Below are positions 37,436-46,015 of a stretch of DNA of 64,000 nt, piece by piece. The translations under genes and the position numbers were made by a program. How positions within the stretch are numbered: position 1 is the first letter of the stretch; every line of letters starts with the position of its first letter. A model generated the notes under the pieces. The model saw nothing but the letters and a program-made list of their open reading frames with translations, made no database searches and was not told where the DNA came from. Origin of the DNA: Clostridiales bacterium (GTDB lineage: Bacteria > Bacillota > Clostridia > Christensenellales > Aristaeellaceae); NCBI GenBank assembly GCA_015056015.1, contig SVHD01000003.1, positions 50,423 to 114,422 on the forward strand. The letters run 5' to 3'.

Positions 37436-37501
37436 CAGGAAAATAATTGCAGGGAAATTCATGGGTGAGAACCGGAATTTTTCTGCATTTTTTTTGCGTT
37501 T

Positions 37502-37530
37502 TTGACAAAAACCGCAAAAACAGGTATTCT
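37502..37530 (+). promoter_or_regulatory. Promoter of the PRPP synthetase gene
   Basis: TTGACA and TATTCT with a 17-base spacer, about 80 bases upstream of the GTG start. A second -10-like TATAAT occurs at 37558-37563. Confidence 0.65.
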
Positions 37531-37612
37531 GCCCTTCCCAATTCGGGCAAAATTATGTATAATAGAATTGAAATTGGGTTTGTTCCTAAACAATATGAAG
37601 GGGTGTTTCGGC

Positions 37613-38824
37613 GTGAACAGCTTTCTGACCGGATGGGGCAATGACTTGAAAAAACTTCCTGTGGGTCCGCTGGGCGTAATCGCCATGGCCGGCTGCGAGG
37701 AAATGGGGAAAAAGATCAATAATTGGCTGCAGAAATGGAATATGCTGCAGGAAACCCAGGATGAAGAATTCTTTACCGTTTCCGGCGTGAATCGGGATTC
37801 CTTCCTGATCAAGACCTATTGCCCCCGTTTCGGCACGGGCGAAAGCAAGGGCGTTGTGAAGGAGAGCGTGCGCGGCTATGATATCTATATCCTGATCGAT
37901 GTATGCGCCTATAACAAGACCTATAAAATGTATGGGCAGGAAGTGCCCATGTCTCCCGATGATCATTTTGCGGATTTGAAGCGTATCATCGCCGCCATCA
38001 GCGGCAAGGCCCGGCGAATCAATGTAATCATGCCCATGCTGTATGAAAGCCGTCAGCATCGCCGCACTTCTCGTGAAAGCCTGGACTGCGCCATGGCGCT
38101 GCAGGAATTGGTGGCCATGGGCGTTGATAATATCATCACCTTTGACGCGCACGATCCCCGTGTGCAGAATGCCATTCCCATGTCCAGTTTTGAAAATGTT
38201 ATGCCCACTTATCAGATGATCAAGGCGCTGTGCAAGACGGAAAAGGGCCTGGCCATCGATAAGGAAAATATGATGGTTGTTTCTCCCGATGAAGGCGCCA
38301 TGGCCCGGAATATCTATTATTCCTCCGTGCTCGGCCTGGATCTGGGTATGTTCTATAAGCGCCGGGATTACACCACCGTGGTTAACGGCCGCAATCCCAT
38401 CGTGGCCCATGAATATCTGGGCTCCTCCGTGGAAGGCAAGGATATCATCGTGGTGGACGATATGATCGCTTCCGGCGATTCCATGCTGGATCTTTGCAAG
38501 GAACTGAAAAAGCGCAAGGCCAATCGCATTTTTGCCGTGGCCACCTTCGCTTTCTTCACCTCCGGCATCGAAGCCTTCAACAAGGCCTATGAAGAAGGCT
38601 ATCTCACCCGCGTGATTTCTTCCAATCTGACCTATCGCCGTCCTGAAGTACAGGAAGCCCCCTGGTTTATCGAAGCGGATCTGAGCAAGTATATTTCTTA
38701 CATCATCGCTACCCTGAATCATGACCGCTCCCTCCACGAATTGCTCAATCCCTATGACCGGATCAAGAATCTGCTGGGCAAATACAAGGCTGAACAGATT
38801 TCCAACGGTATCCGCCTGGGCTAA
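37613..38824 (+). CDS. prs: Ribose-phosphate pyrophosphokinase (long form)
   Basis: Makes PRPP from ribose-5-phosphate and ATP for nucleotide, His and Trp synthesis. It has the two phosphoribosyltransferase-like halves, with MPMLYESRQHRRTSRESLDC and the divalent-cation FDAHDPRVQN loop in the first, and the PRPP-binding VVDDMIASGDS in the second. At 403 residues it belongs to the longer clostridial form with an N-terminal extension compared with the 310-320 residue bacterial enzyme. The GTG at 37613 follows AAGGGGTG by seven bases and is preferred to the ATG at 37595, which has no ribosome binding site. Confidence 0.9.
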   Translation: MNSFLTGWGNDLKKLPVGPLGVIAMAGCEEMGKKINNWLQKWNMLQETQDEEFFTVSGVNRDSFLIKTYCPRFGTGESKGVVKESVRGYDIYILIDVCAYNKTYKMYGQEVPMSPDDHFADLKRIIAAISGKARRINVIMPMLYESRQHRRTSRESLDCAMALQELVAMGVDNIITFDAHDPRVQNAIPMSSFENVMPTYQMIKALCKTEKGLAIDKENMMVVSPDEGAMARNIYYSSVLGLDLGMFYKRRDYTTVVNGRNPIVAHEYLGSSVEGKDIIVVDDMIASGDSMLDLCKELKKRKANRIFAVATFAFFTSGIEAFNKAYEEGYLTRVISSNLTYRRPEVQEAPWFIEADLSKYISYIIATLNHDRSLHELLNPYDRIKNLLGKYKAEQISNGIRLG

Positions 38825-38841
38825 GCTGCATATGTTTTTCT

Positions 38842-38867
38842 GCCCGTCTTCGGACGGGCTTTTTTTT
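38842..38867 (+). terminator. Terminator of prs
   Basis: GCCCGTC-TTCG-GACGGGC stem with a UUCG-type tetraloop followed by eight T. Confidence 0.95.
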
Positions 38868-38910
38868 GAAAAAAAATTGCTGAATAATGGAAAATGTTTG
38901 CATAGAGGTA

Positions 38911-38939
38911 TTGACAAATGGAGTTAGAGATGATAAACT
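38911..38939 (+). promoter_or_regulatory. feoA promoter with overlapping palindrome
   Basis: TTGACA at 38911-38916 and a weak -10 (TAAACT, 38934-38939) with a 17-base spacer. The palindrome GTTAG-N6-TAAAC (38923-38938) covers the spacer and -10, the position expected of a repressor operator. A second copy GTTAA-N6-CTAAC (38950-38965) lies just downstream. Confidence 0.65.
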
Positions 38940-39010
38940 CTCATACGAAGTTAAATGACACTAACTGGAAAAACGGGAATGAAAAGAGACTTCGCCAAAG
39001 GGGGAGCGTC

Positions 39011-39232
39011 ATGAAAACGCTGAAGGATGTTAAGGTGGGCAAGACGGTTGTGATTGCCAAAGTTCATGGGGAGGGCGCGCTGCGCCGCCGGATCATGGAT
39101 ATGGGGCTTACCAAGGGAACGGAAATTTATGTGCGCAAAGTGGCGCCGCTGGGCGATCCTATGGAGTTGAATGTGCGGGGCTATGAATTATCCGTGCGCA
39201 AGGCCGATGCGGAAATGATTGAAGTACTCTGA
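39011..39232 (+). CDS. feoA: Ferrous iron transport protein A
   Basis: 73-residue SH3-like protein: MKTLKDVKVGKTVVIAKVHG, RRRIMDMGLTKGTEIYVRKVAPLGDP, then LRKADAEMI-type end. FeoA is a small cytosolic partner of FeoB needed for ferrous iron uptake. The ATG at 39011 follows AGGGGGAG; the longer frame upstream runs through the promoter and operators and is rejected. 78 bases separate it from feoB, with a third palindrome in between. Confidence 0.93.
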   Translation: MKTLKDVKVGKTVVIAKVHGEGALRRRIMDMGLTKGTEIYVRKVAPLGDPMELNVRGYELSVRKADAEMIEVL

Positions 39233-39274
39233 TGAACTGAGATTTCGGAAGGGACCCTTTTTATTTGGCAGAGA

Positions 39275-39290
39275 GTTAGCAGAAACTAAC
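39275..39290 (+). promoter_or_regulatory. Candidate operator between feoA and feoB
   Basis: GTTAG-CAGAAA-CTAAC, a perfect 5-bp inverted repeat with the same six-base spacing as the two palindromes at 38923 and 38950. It ends ten bases before the feoB ribosome binding site (AGGAGG). It could also be a short RNA hairpin. Confidence 0.5.
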
Positions 39291-39310
39291 GAAGCATAGG
39301 AGGCAACGAA

Positions 39311-41551
39311 ATGGCCATCAAGATTGCCCTGGCGGGCAACCCCAATTGCGGAAAAACCACCATGTTCAATGATCTGACGGGCTCCAATCAGTATGTGGGT
39401 AACTGGCCCGGCGTTACGGTAGAAAAGAAGGAAGGCAAGCTGAAGGGCACCGATGACGTCATCGTTCAGGATTTGCCCGGCATTTACAGCCTTTCCCCCT
39501 ATACCATGGAAGAAGTGGTATCCCGCAGCTATCTGGTTACAGAAAAGCCGGACGCCATCCTCAATATCGTGGACGCCACCAATATTGAGCGCAATCTGTA
39601 TCTGACCACCCAGCTTGCCGAACTGGGCATTCCCATGATTATTGCCCTGAATATGATCGATATCACCCGGAAAAACGGGGACGTGATTGATCTGCGGAAG
39701 CTGGGCGCGGCGCTGGGCTGCGAAGTGGTGGAAACCTCTGCCCTCAAGGGCACCGGCAGCCAGGATGTCATTAAGAAGGCGGCAGAGCTGGCCCGTCAGG
39801 GCGGCCATCGCAAGGCCCCCCATGTATTCGCCGGCAGCGTGGAGCATGCCCTGGCCCATATCGAGGATCTGATCACCCATCAGGATGGCCAGGAAGATAT
39901 CCATCATCATCATGCCGATGGCGTTACCCATAAGGGCGCTATCGTGGAAGAGCATCTGGCCCGCTGGTATGCCATCAAGCTGTTTGAGCGGGATGAAAAG
40001 GTGCAGGAAGAATTGAATCTGCCCAAGGGCATCATTGATGCGATTGAAGCCGTGATCGCCGAATGCGAAGCCGAAATGGATGATGACGCCGAATCCATCA
40101 TCACCAATCAGCGCTATCATTATATTGGTGAATTGGTGGCCGCCAGCGTGAAAAAGGGCAAGCCCAAGGGCGCCCTCACCATTTCCGATAAGATTGACCG
40201 GGTGGTGACCAATCGCTTCCTGGCCCTGCCGATTTTTGTGGCGGTGATGTGGTTGGTATACACCATCTCCATCGGCACCATCGGCGATTGGACCGTTGGC
40301 TTCATGAATGATACCCTCTTTGGGGAATGGATCGTGCCCGGGGTAACCACGGCGCTGGAGAGCATTGGCTGCGCATCCTGGCTGGTGAGCCTGATTGCCG
40401 ATGGGATCATCGGCGGTGTGGGCGCGGTGCTTGGCTTTGTGCCCCAGATGCTGATTTTGTTCCTTCTGCTTTCCCTGCTGGAGGATTGCGGCTATATGTC
40501 CCGTATCGCCTTCATCATGGATCGCCTGTTCTGCAAATTCGGCCTTTCCGGCAAATCCTTCATTCCCATGCTGGTGGCTACCGGCTGCGGCGTGCCCGGC
40601 ATCATGGCCTCCCGTACCATTGAGCAGGAACGGGATCGGCGGATGACCATCATGACCACCGGCTTCATTCCCTGCGGCGCCAAGATGCCCATTGTGGGCA
40701 TGATTGCAGCTGCTCTCTTCGGCGGCTCTGCCTGGGTTGCCACCTCTGCCTATTTCGTGGGCGTGGCGGCCGTGGTGGTATCTGGCCTGATTCTCAAAAA
40801 ATTCAAGATGTTTGCCGGCAAGCCCGCGCCCTTCGTGCTGGAATTGCCTGCCTATCATATGCCGCTGCCCAGCAATGTGCTGCGCACCACCTGGGATCGC
40901 GGCTGGGGCTTCATCAAGCGCGCCGGTACCGTGATCGTGGCGGCCAGCGTGATCGTCTGGGTGCTCAACAGCCTGTCCTTTGAAAACGGCTTCCATTACA
41001 TCACCGAAGAAGCGGGCGGCGCTTCCATCCTGGAATTGATCGGCGGCGCGATTGCCGTGATCTTCCAGCCCCTGGGCTTTGGCAATTGGCAGTCTGCCGT
41101 GGCCACGGTGCTGGGCCTGGTTGCCAAGGAAGAAGTGGTGGGCGTATTCGGTTCCCTTTCCTCCATGGCGGATGCCGATCTGGCCTTTGAACTGGTGGAT
41201 GCCGCGGATGCGGCCGGCCTTTCCGTCATCGGTATGGAATTCTTTAACGGCAGCCGCCTGGCGGGCTATTCCTTCATGGTATTCAATCTGCTGTGCGCCC
41301 CCTGCTTTGCGGCCATGGGCGCCATCAAGCGGGAAATGAATAATGGCAAGTGGACCGCCTTTGCCATCAGCTATATGTGTGCCTTTGCCTATGCCATTTC
41401 GCTGATCGTGTATCAACTGGGCTGCCTCTTCTCCGGCGCGGGCTTCGGCATTGGCACGGTGGCAGCACTTGTGGTGCTGGCGGCGCTGATTTACCTGCTG
41501 GTGCGCAAGAATCCCTATCATGAAAACGCTGTGAAGAGCGTGAAGGCTTAA
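39311..41551 (+). CDS. feoB: Ferrous iron transporter B
   Basis: GTP-driven Fe(II) transporter of the inner membrane, 746 residues. N-terminal G domain: GNPNCGKTTMFN (9-20), switch region with PGVTVEKKEG, DLPGIYSL (G3), and NMID (G4). A GDI-like helical domain with a His stretch (DIHHHHADG, about residues 197-205) follows. The membrane domain has two Gate repeats, including PMLVATGCGVPGIMA and the conserved Cys-containing segments. C-terminal spans end in KNPYHENAVKSVKA. Followed after 18 bases by the small Cys-rich partner. Confidence 0.96.
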   Translation: MAIKIALAGNPNCGKTTMFNDLTGSNQYVGNWPGVTVEKKEGKLKGTDDVIVQDLPGIYSLSPYTMEEVVSRSYLVTEKPDAILNIVDATNIERNLYLTTQLAELGIPMIIALNMIDITRKNGDVIDLRKLGAALGCEVVETSALKGTGSQDVIKKAAELARQGGHRKAPHVFAGSVEHALAHIEDLITHQDGQEDIHHHHADGVTHKGAIVEEHLARWYAIKLFERDEKVQEELNLPKGIIDAIEAVIAECEAEMDDDAESIITNQRYHYIGELVAASVKKGKPKGALTISDKIDRVVTNRFLALPIFVAVMWLVYTISIGTIGDWTVGFMNDTLFGEWIVPGVTTALESIGCASWLVSLIADGIIGGVGAVLGFVPQMLILFLLLSLLEDCGYMSRIAFIMDRLFCKFGLSGKSFIPMLVATGCGVPGIMASRTIEQERDRRMTIMTTGFIPCGAKMPIVGMIAAALFGGSAWVATSAYFVGVAAVVVSGLILKKFKMFAGKPAPFVLELPAYHMPLPSNVLRTTWDRGWGFIKRAGTVIVAASVIVWVLNSLSFENGFHYITEEAGGASILELIGGAIAVIFQPLGFGNWQSAVATVLGLVAKEEVVGVFGSLSSMADADLAFELVDAADAAGLSVIGMEFFNGSRLAGYSFMVFNLLCAPCFAAMGAIKREMNNGKWTAFAISYMCAFAYAISLIVYQLGCLFSGAGFGIGTVAALVVLAALIYLLVRKNPYHENAVKSVKA

Positions 41552-41569
41552 GAAAAGGAGGCATGTGCC

Positions 41570-41707
41570 ATGGCAACCTGGCTGGTTGGCGGCGCGCTGG
41601 TGATTATCCTGGGCGCGATCGTCTGGAAAATGATCAAGGATAAAAAGGCTGGCAAGGGCAATTGCAGCTGCGGCGGCGATTGCAGCCAGTGCTCCAAATG
41701 CCACTGA
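41570..41707 (+). CDS. FeoB-associated Cys-rich membrane protein
   Basis: Tiny protein of 45 residues. It has one membrane span (about 4-21: TWLVGGALVIILGAIVWKM), a Lys-rich stretch, then a cysteine tail CSCGGDCSQCSKCH with five Cys and a final His. It matches the small FeoB-associated family (FeoC-like position) in Bacillota. AAGGAGG lies ten bases upstream of the ATG. Probably binds iron or a metal cluster at the cytosolic mouth of FeoB (inference). Confidence 0.9.
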   Translation: MATWLVGGALVIILGAIVWKMIKDKKAGKGNCSCGGDCSQCSKCH

Positions 41708-41722
41708 TCCATGAATGATAAG

Positions 41723-41756
41723 AGGGTTTTCAGCTTGATGCTGAAAACCCTTTTTT
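41723..41756 (+). terminator. Terminator of the feo operon
   Basis: Twelve-bp stem AGGGTTTTCAGC / GCTGAAAACCCT, followed by T-rich sequence. Confidence 0.93.
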
Positions 41757-41833
41757 GTTGCAGCAAACGAAACCGGGATGCATAATCCGCTGCTTTTTTG
41801 CTGATGCTAATGGCAAAATGGGGAGGGAAAGGC

Positions 41834-43360
41834 ATGAGCGAAAATACCTGGGAAAAGCAGCATCAGGGAGTCATTACCGGCGATTATCTTCATGATCTTG
41901 CGCTGATCCGCCGCCTTTCTCATGCGGAAACCAGCGAGGATGTGAAGATTCACGAATTTATACTGCTGGATCATCCGGCGGCGCTGATTTATATTGATGG
42001 CATGGCCAATGACGCCAAGGTACAGGAATTTTTGCTGACGCCCTGCCTGACGGCGGCGCCCTTGCCCGAAGGCGAGGAAATGGAAAATTATTTGCGGCAA
42101 AAGGTATTGCCTCTTTGCTCCACGGAACCTACCGCCCAGCTTTCCACCCTGCTCAGCCGTATTTTCAGCGGAGACGCCGCCCTGATTTGCGATACAATGC
42201 CCGGTGCGATCCTGGCGGATGTGAAAGGCTTTGCCAAGCGCGCCATCAATCATCCCGTGAATGAAACGGTGGTGACCGGCCCTCACGAGGCCTTTGGAGA
42301 AACATTGCGGGATAATATCGTGCTGATCCGCCGGCTGATGCGCACCCCGGAATTGATCAGCGAGGATATGCAGATTGGGGATGTTACCCCCGCCCGGCTG
42401 TGCCTTTTATATGTAAACGGGGTGGCCCGGAAGGAAACGGTGGATGAAATCCGCCGGCGGATTGAGGGATGCCGGGTGGATTATGTATCCAGCGCCGGGA
42501 TGCTTGAGCAATTGCTGGAGGACAGGCCCTTTTCCCTTTTGCCCCAGATGGTATCCACAGAGCGGCCGGATCGGGCGGTGAGCTTTTTAAACGAAGGCCA
42601 GGTGATCATCGCCCTGGAAAATTCGCCCCTGGTGCTGGCGGCCCCGGCGGGTTTTATGCATTTATATCATGCCCCGGATGATACCGCCATGCGTTGGCAG
42701 TACGGCAGCTTTTTAAGGATTTTGCGGATGTTTGGGGTATTGATTGCCCTGCTTTTGCCGGCGGTTTTTGTTTCGCTGACCATCTTTCATCCCGAGGGCA
42801 TGCCTCTTTCCCTGATGACGTCGGTGACGGAAACCCAGGCGAAAGTGCCCCTTTCGCTTTTTTCTTCCATGCTGCTGATGCTTTTGATCTTTGGGCTGAT
42901 CAATGAGGCGGCAGTGCGCATTCCCGGGGCCATGGGCAGCAGCCTGTCCATCGTAAGCGGGCTGATTCTGGGCCAGGCGGCGGTGCAGGCCGATTTATTC
43001 AGTCCGCTGGTGATTATCGTGGTGGCGGTAAGCGGCCTGGGCAGCTATGCGGTGCCCACTTATTCATTGACCCTTTCCATCCGCATTGCCCAGATTTTTC
43101 TGGTGCTCATTTCGGGCGTGGCAGGTTATCTGGGCATGATTCTGGGGCTGTTTTTGCTGCTGGTGCGCCTGTTTTCCCTGACCAGCATGAATGCGCCGTT
43201 CTTTTCGCCGGCTGCCCCCACAAGGCCTGCCAATCCCGATGGGGTGATACGCTTGCCCATCTGGCGGCAGCGGCTGCGGGGAGCATTTGCAAACCCTTTC
43301 CGGATGAATAAAACCATGGGGCCCATGCGGGCCTGGGATCGGCATGAGGAGGAAAAATGA
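41834..43360 (+). CDS. Spore germination protein, GerAA/SpoVAF family
   Basis: A subunit of a germinant receptor in the spore inner membrane (508 residues). An N-terminal soluble domain (1-290) has the GerA hallmarks ALIYIDGMANDAKVQEFLL and RRIEGCRVDYVSSAGMLEQLLED. It is followed by about five membrane spans with RILRMFGVLIALLLPAVFVSL and the INEAAVRIPGAMGSSLSIVSGLILGQAAV signature. The ATG at 41834 follows GGGGAGGG. First gene of a ger operon with four-base overlaps to both partners. Confidence 0.93.
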   Translation: MSENTWEKQHQGVITGDYLHDLALIRRLSHAETSEDVKIHEFILLDHPAALIYIDGMANDAKVQEFLLTPCLTAAPLPEGEEMENYLRQKVLPLCSTEPTAQLSTLLSRIFSGDAALICDTMPGAILADVKGFAKRAINHPVNETVVTGPHEAFGETLRDNIVLIRRLMRTPELISEDMQIGDVTPARLCLLYVNGVARKETVDEIRRRIEGCRVDYVSSAGMLEQLLEDRPFSLLPQMVSTERPDRAVSFLNEGQVIIALENSPLVLAAPAGFMHLYHAPDDTAMRWQYGSFLRILRMFGVLIALLLPAVFVSLTIFHPEGMPLSLMTSVTETQAKVPLSLFSSMLLMLLIFGLINEAAVRIPGAMGSSLSIVSGLILGQAAVQADLFSPLVIIVVAVSGLGSYAVPTYSLTLSIRIAQIFLVLISGVAGYLGMILGLFLLLVRLFSLTSMNAPFFSPAAPTRPANPDGVIRLPIWRQRLRGAFANPFRMNKTMGPMRAWDRHEEEK

Positions 43361-44517
43361 AGATTTCCATGCCCATGGAAGGAAAAACCAAAACCTGGGT
43401 GCATACGGAAGAAACTATGCGCAGGCAGCGTGAGCGGGCGGCTATCCGGGAAAAAGCGGCCCTCAGTTCCCTGGGAATATTTGGCCAGATTACGATCGGG
43501 TGTTCCCTGTATCTGTATGATCACGTCAGTACGCCGGGCTATCTTTCCATCCTGCTGACCCTTCCTTTTCTTTTGCTGATTCAAGGGACAGGCTTTATGC
43601 TGATGCGGCGATCGGATCCGGGGAAGGGGGCCATCCTGGAGGGGGCGGGCGAAATAGCGGGCCGGATTCTGGCGGCTTTGCTGGCCCTGCTTTGCTGGCT
43701 GGATGGGCAATTGGCCTTTTATGCTCTTTGCGCCATGGTCAGCAATATTCTTCCCACGGTCAGCTCCTTTCAGGTGGCGCTGGCAATCGCGGTGGTAGTC
43801 ACCTTCGCCCTGGGCGGGCAGGGAAATCAGGGGCTGGCCCGGCTTTCCCGGCTGATTGGCGTGCTTGTGTTTTTTTGCATATTCTATTGCGTCCTGATTG
43901 CCTTGCCTTATGGCAACGGCGGGCATTTATTTCCGCTGCTGGGAAGGGGAATGGGCAGTATTTTCCGGGGCGCTTTCTGGATGTGCGGCTGCCTTTCCGG
44001 CGCCTGCCTGCCGCTGCTGATGCCTTTGGAAAATAAAGAGGCCATGACGGAAAACCGGCGCCTGTTGTGGAAGCATTCCCTGCTGGCATTGCTGGGAGGA
44101 TGCGGAATCGCCCTGCTCAGCGGGTATTTATTGCCATTTTATGCCCTGGCCCGGCCGGAAACCATGGGGTATCGGCTGCTGCTGTTGGCCCGGATCAGCC
44201 CCAGCGTGGCGGGCTGGTCCCTGCTGGTATGCGCCATGCTGTTTCTGATGCTGATGACTTTGGGGGCTGCTGTGCAGGGAGGCGGAAAACTGCTTGCCCT
44301 TTCCGGGCGCAGAAGGAAAATTCCGGTTTCGCTGACAGCGGGCATCCTGCTTTCCTATGTGCCCTGCGGCGCGCTGAATATTCAGCCCCTGGAGGATATA
44401 TTTTTGCAGCTTGGTTTTTTCCGCCCTGTTCTGCTGCTGGCAGTCTTGCTGATACTGTGGATGGGCGTCATCCTGAAAAAACGAAAAAAAGCCCCTGAAC
44501 AGGAGGCGGAAGCATGA
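43357..44517 (+). CDS. Spore germination permease, GerAB family
   Basis: B subunit of the germinant receptor, an APC-superfamily-like integral membrane protein that binds the germinant in studied receptors. 386 residues with about ten hydrophobic spans after an unusually long hydrophilic N-terminus of some 35 residues (charged, RQRERAAIREKAA). It overlaps gerA (ATGA) and gerC (ATGA). The assignment leans on operon position and topology as much as on sequence, which is fairly diverged. Confidence 0.85.
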   Translation: MKISMPMEGKTKTWVHTEETMRRQRERAAIREKAALSSLGIFGQITIGCSLYLYDHVSTPGYLSILLTLPFLLLIQGTGFMLMRRSDPGKGAILEGAGEIAGRILAALLALLCWLDGQLAFYALCAMVSNILPTVSSFQVALAIAVVVTFALGGQGNQGLARLSRLIGVLVFFCIFYCVLIALPYGNGGHLFPLLGRGMGSIFRGAFWMCGCLSGACLPLLMPLENKEAMTENRRLLWKHSLLALLGGCGIALLSGYLLPFYALARPETMGYRLLLLARISPSVAGWSLLVCAMLFLMLMTLGAAVQGGGKLLALSGRRRKIPVSLTAGILLSYVPCGALNIQPLEDIFLQLGFFRPVLLLAVLLILWMGVILKKRKKAPEQEAEA

Positions 44518-45659
44518 AAAGAATATTGATTTTTCTGCTGCTTCTATCGCTGCTCCCCTTATCCGGCTGCATGAGCCGCCAATTGGAAGAGCAATTGCTG
44601 GTGATTATTCTGGCGGTGGATGAAACGGAAAATCAGAAAATCCGCCTGACGGTGAAGGTGCCCAGCCATGCCGGCGGAAACGGGGGCGGCGAAAGCGCGG
44701 GTCAGGGGGGAGAGCAGCAGGGATATCTGCTGCTGGAGGCTACCGGCGAGGATTTTACCCATGCGGTCAACGTATTGCATGCCACCACCCCACGAACGCT
44801 GAATTTTTCCCAGGTGCGGGAAGTGGTGATTTCAGATCGACTGGCCCGGGAAAATGATTTTTCCCGGCTGCTTTTCAATATTGGCGCACTGCCCCGGATG
44901 CGCAGTGCGGCCACGGTGATCATCTGCCAGGGGGAAGCAAAAAGTCTGGCGGAAAATCAGAAGCCTTATGTGGGCACGCGGCTCAGCCGATACGTGGAAA
45001 CCACCCTGGCCAATTATGCCAGGAAGGGCTATGTGCCCATTACCACATTGGGTGAGGGCATGAGCCTGCTGGGCTATGGCTTTCAGGATCCGCTGTTCGC
45101 CCTGGGCGGGGTGAATGATTTTTCCAATGCGGCAGATGAAACGGGGGGCAATGAGCTGGACGCCATTGCAGGGCAATTGCCCCGGAAAAGCGCCAACCGG
45201 GTGGAATTATTCGGCGCAGCGGCCACGGATGGCATTCGGGTCAGTGGAGAATTGAGCGGCTATGAAATGAGCATCCTCCATTTTCTTTGGGGCAGCGGCG
45301 AATCCCTGAGCGTGCCCTCCTCGATGGGCAGCCCGGTACCCGTCTATGCCCGGGTTCCCGCTACGCTGGGGGTAGAAATACAGGAAAACGGGGCTATCCT
45401 GAAAATTTCCCTGATCTGCGAAGGGCATTATGCCCCGGGGCATATGCCCGATGCGAAAGAACTGAGCCGGACCATTACCCGGGATATTGAAAATGTGATC
45501 CGCCGCTTGCAGCAGTTGCGCTGCGATGGGCTGGGCTTTGGCAATCGGGCAGTGAAAAAATATCTTACCGTATCGGAATGGGAAAAAATGAACTGGCGGG
45601 ATGTATATTGCGCTGCGGAAATGGAAATTTCCGTTTCGGTGCAATTGCGGGCGGTATAA
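44514..45659 (+). CDS. Germination lipoprotein, Ger(x)C family
   Basis: C subunit of the receptor, a lipoprotein. Signal peptide with lipobox LSGC (lipidated Cys19), then SRQLEEQLLVIILAVDE, an EVVISDRLARE strand typical of the domain, and a C-terminal part with DIENVIRRLQQLRCDGLGFG and WEKMNWRDVY that matches the Ger(x)C end. A Gly/Ser-rich insert (about residues 52-68) is unusual. 381 residues. Confidence 0.92.
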   Translation: MKRILIFLLLLSLLPLSGCMSRQLEEQLLVIILAVDETENQKIRLTVKVPSHAGGNGGGESAGQGGEQQGYLLLEATGEDFTHAVNVLHATTPRTLNFSQVREVVISDRLARENDFSRLLFNIGALPRMRSAATVIICQGEAKSLAENQKPYVGTRLSRYVETTLANYARKGYVPITTLGEGMSLLGYGFQDPLFALGGVNDFSNAADETGGNELDAIAGQLPRKSANRVELFGAAATDGIRVSGELSGYEMSILHFLWGSGESLSVPSSMGSPVPVYARVPATLGVEIQENGAILKISLICEGHYAPGHMPDAKELSRTITRDIENVIRRLQQLRCDGLGFGNRAVKKYLTVSEWEKMNWRDVYCAAEMEISVSVQLRAV

Positions 45660-45663
45660 GCCT

Positions 45664-45915
45664 TCATTCGATCAGCGAAATCACGCAAAGGGCCAGATAT
45701 CCCGGCGCGCCCAGGCAACTGCTGATCGCCAGATTGGCGAGATTTACGCCCAGCCAGTTCATGCTCTGGCCCAGCTGCAGCGCAGCAATGGCCCAGAAAA
45801 TCCGCCGGGTCCATTGGTAGATGGGGCTGTCGCCCCGGCTTGAAAGGGAAAAACATAAAAGCAGCGCGGTCCATACCGCAATGGCCATCAGATAAAGCCA
45901 GTGGGCAGTGGTCAT
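45664..45915 (-). CDS. BofA-like membrane protein
   Basis: 83 residues with three hydrophobic stretches. The last part, NWLGVNLANLAISSCLGAPGYLALCVIS, resembles the end of BofA (GVN..NA...G..G.PG...L), the inhibitor of SpoIVFB in pro-sigma-K processing. It has GGGGAGG nine bases before the ATG at 45915. It is convergent with the ger operon, its stop lying only four bases after gerC. A sporulation role fits the neighbourhood but rests on a short match. Confidence 0.6.
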   Translation of the reverse strand: MTTAHWLYLMAIAVWTALLLCFSLSSRGDSPIYQWTRRIFWAIAALQLGQSMNWLGVNLANLAISSCLGAPGYLALCVISLIE

Positions 45916-45950
45916 TTTCAATCGCCTCCCCAGGATCCTATGCGGAATGA

Positions 45951-45980
45951 TTGACAAGTATGCCCGGGCAGGTGTAAAAT
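45951..45980 (+). promoter_or_regulatory. Promoter of the CofE-like gene
   Basis: TTGACA and TAAAAT with an 18-base spacer, 36 bases before the ATG at 46016. Confidence 0.72.
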
Positions 45981-46015
45981 AAGGGTATCCTTGCTTTTAT
46001 TTGGAGGTAATGGTC

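Noticed and set aside
39188..41704. 838-residue open frame antisense to feoB
   Set aside because: Same artefact; feoB on the plus strand is unmistakable.
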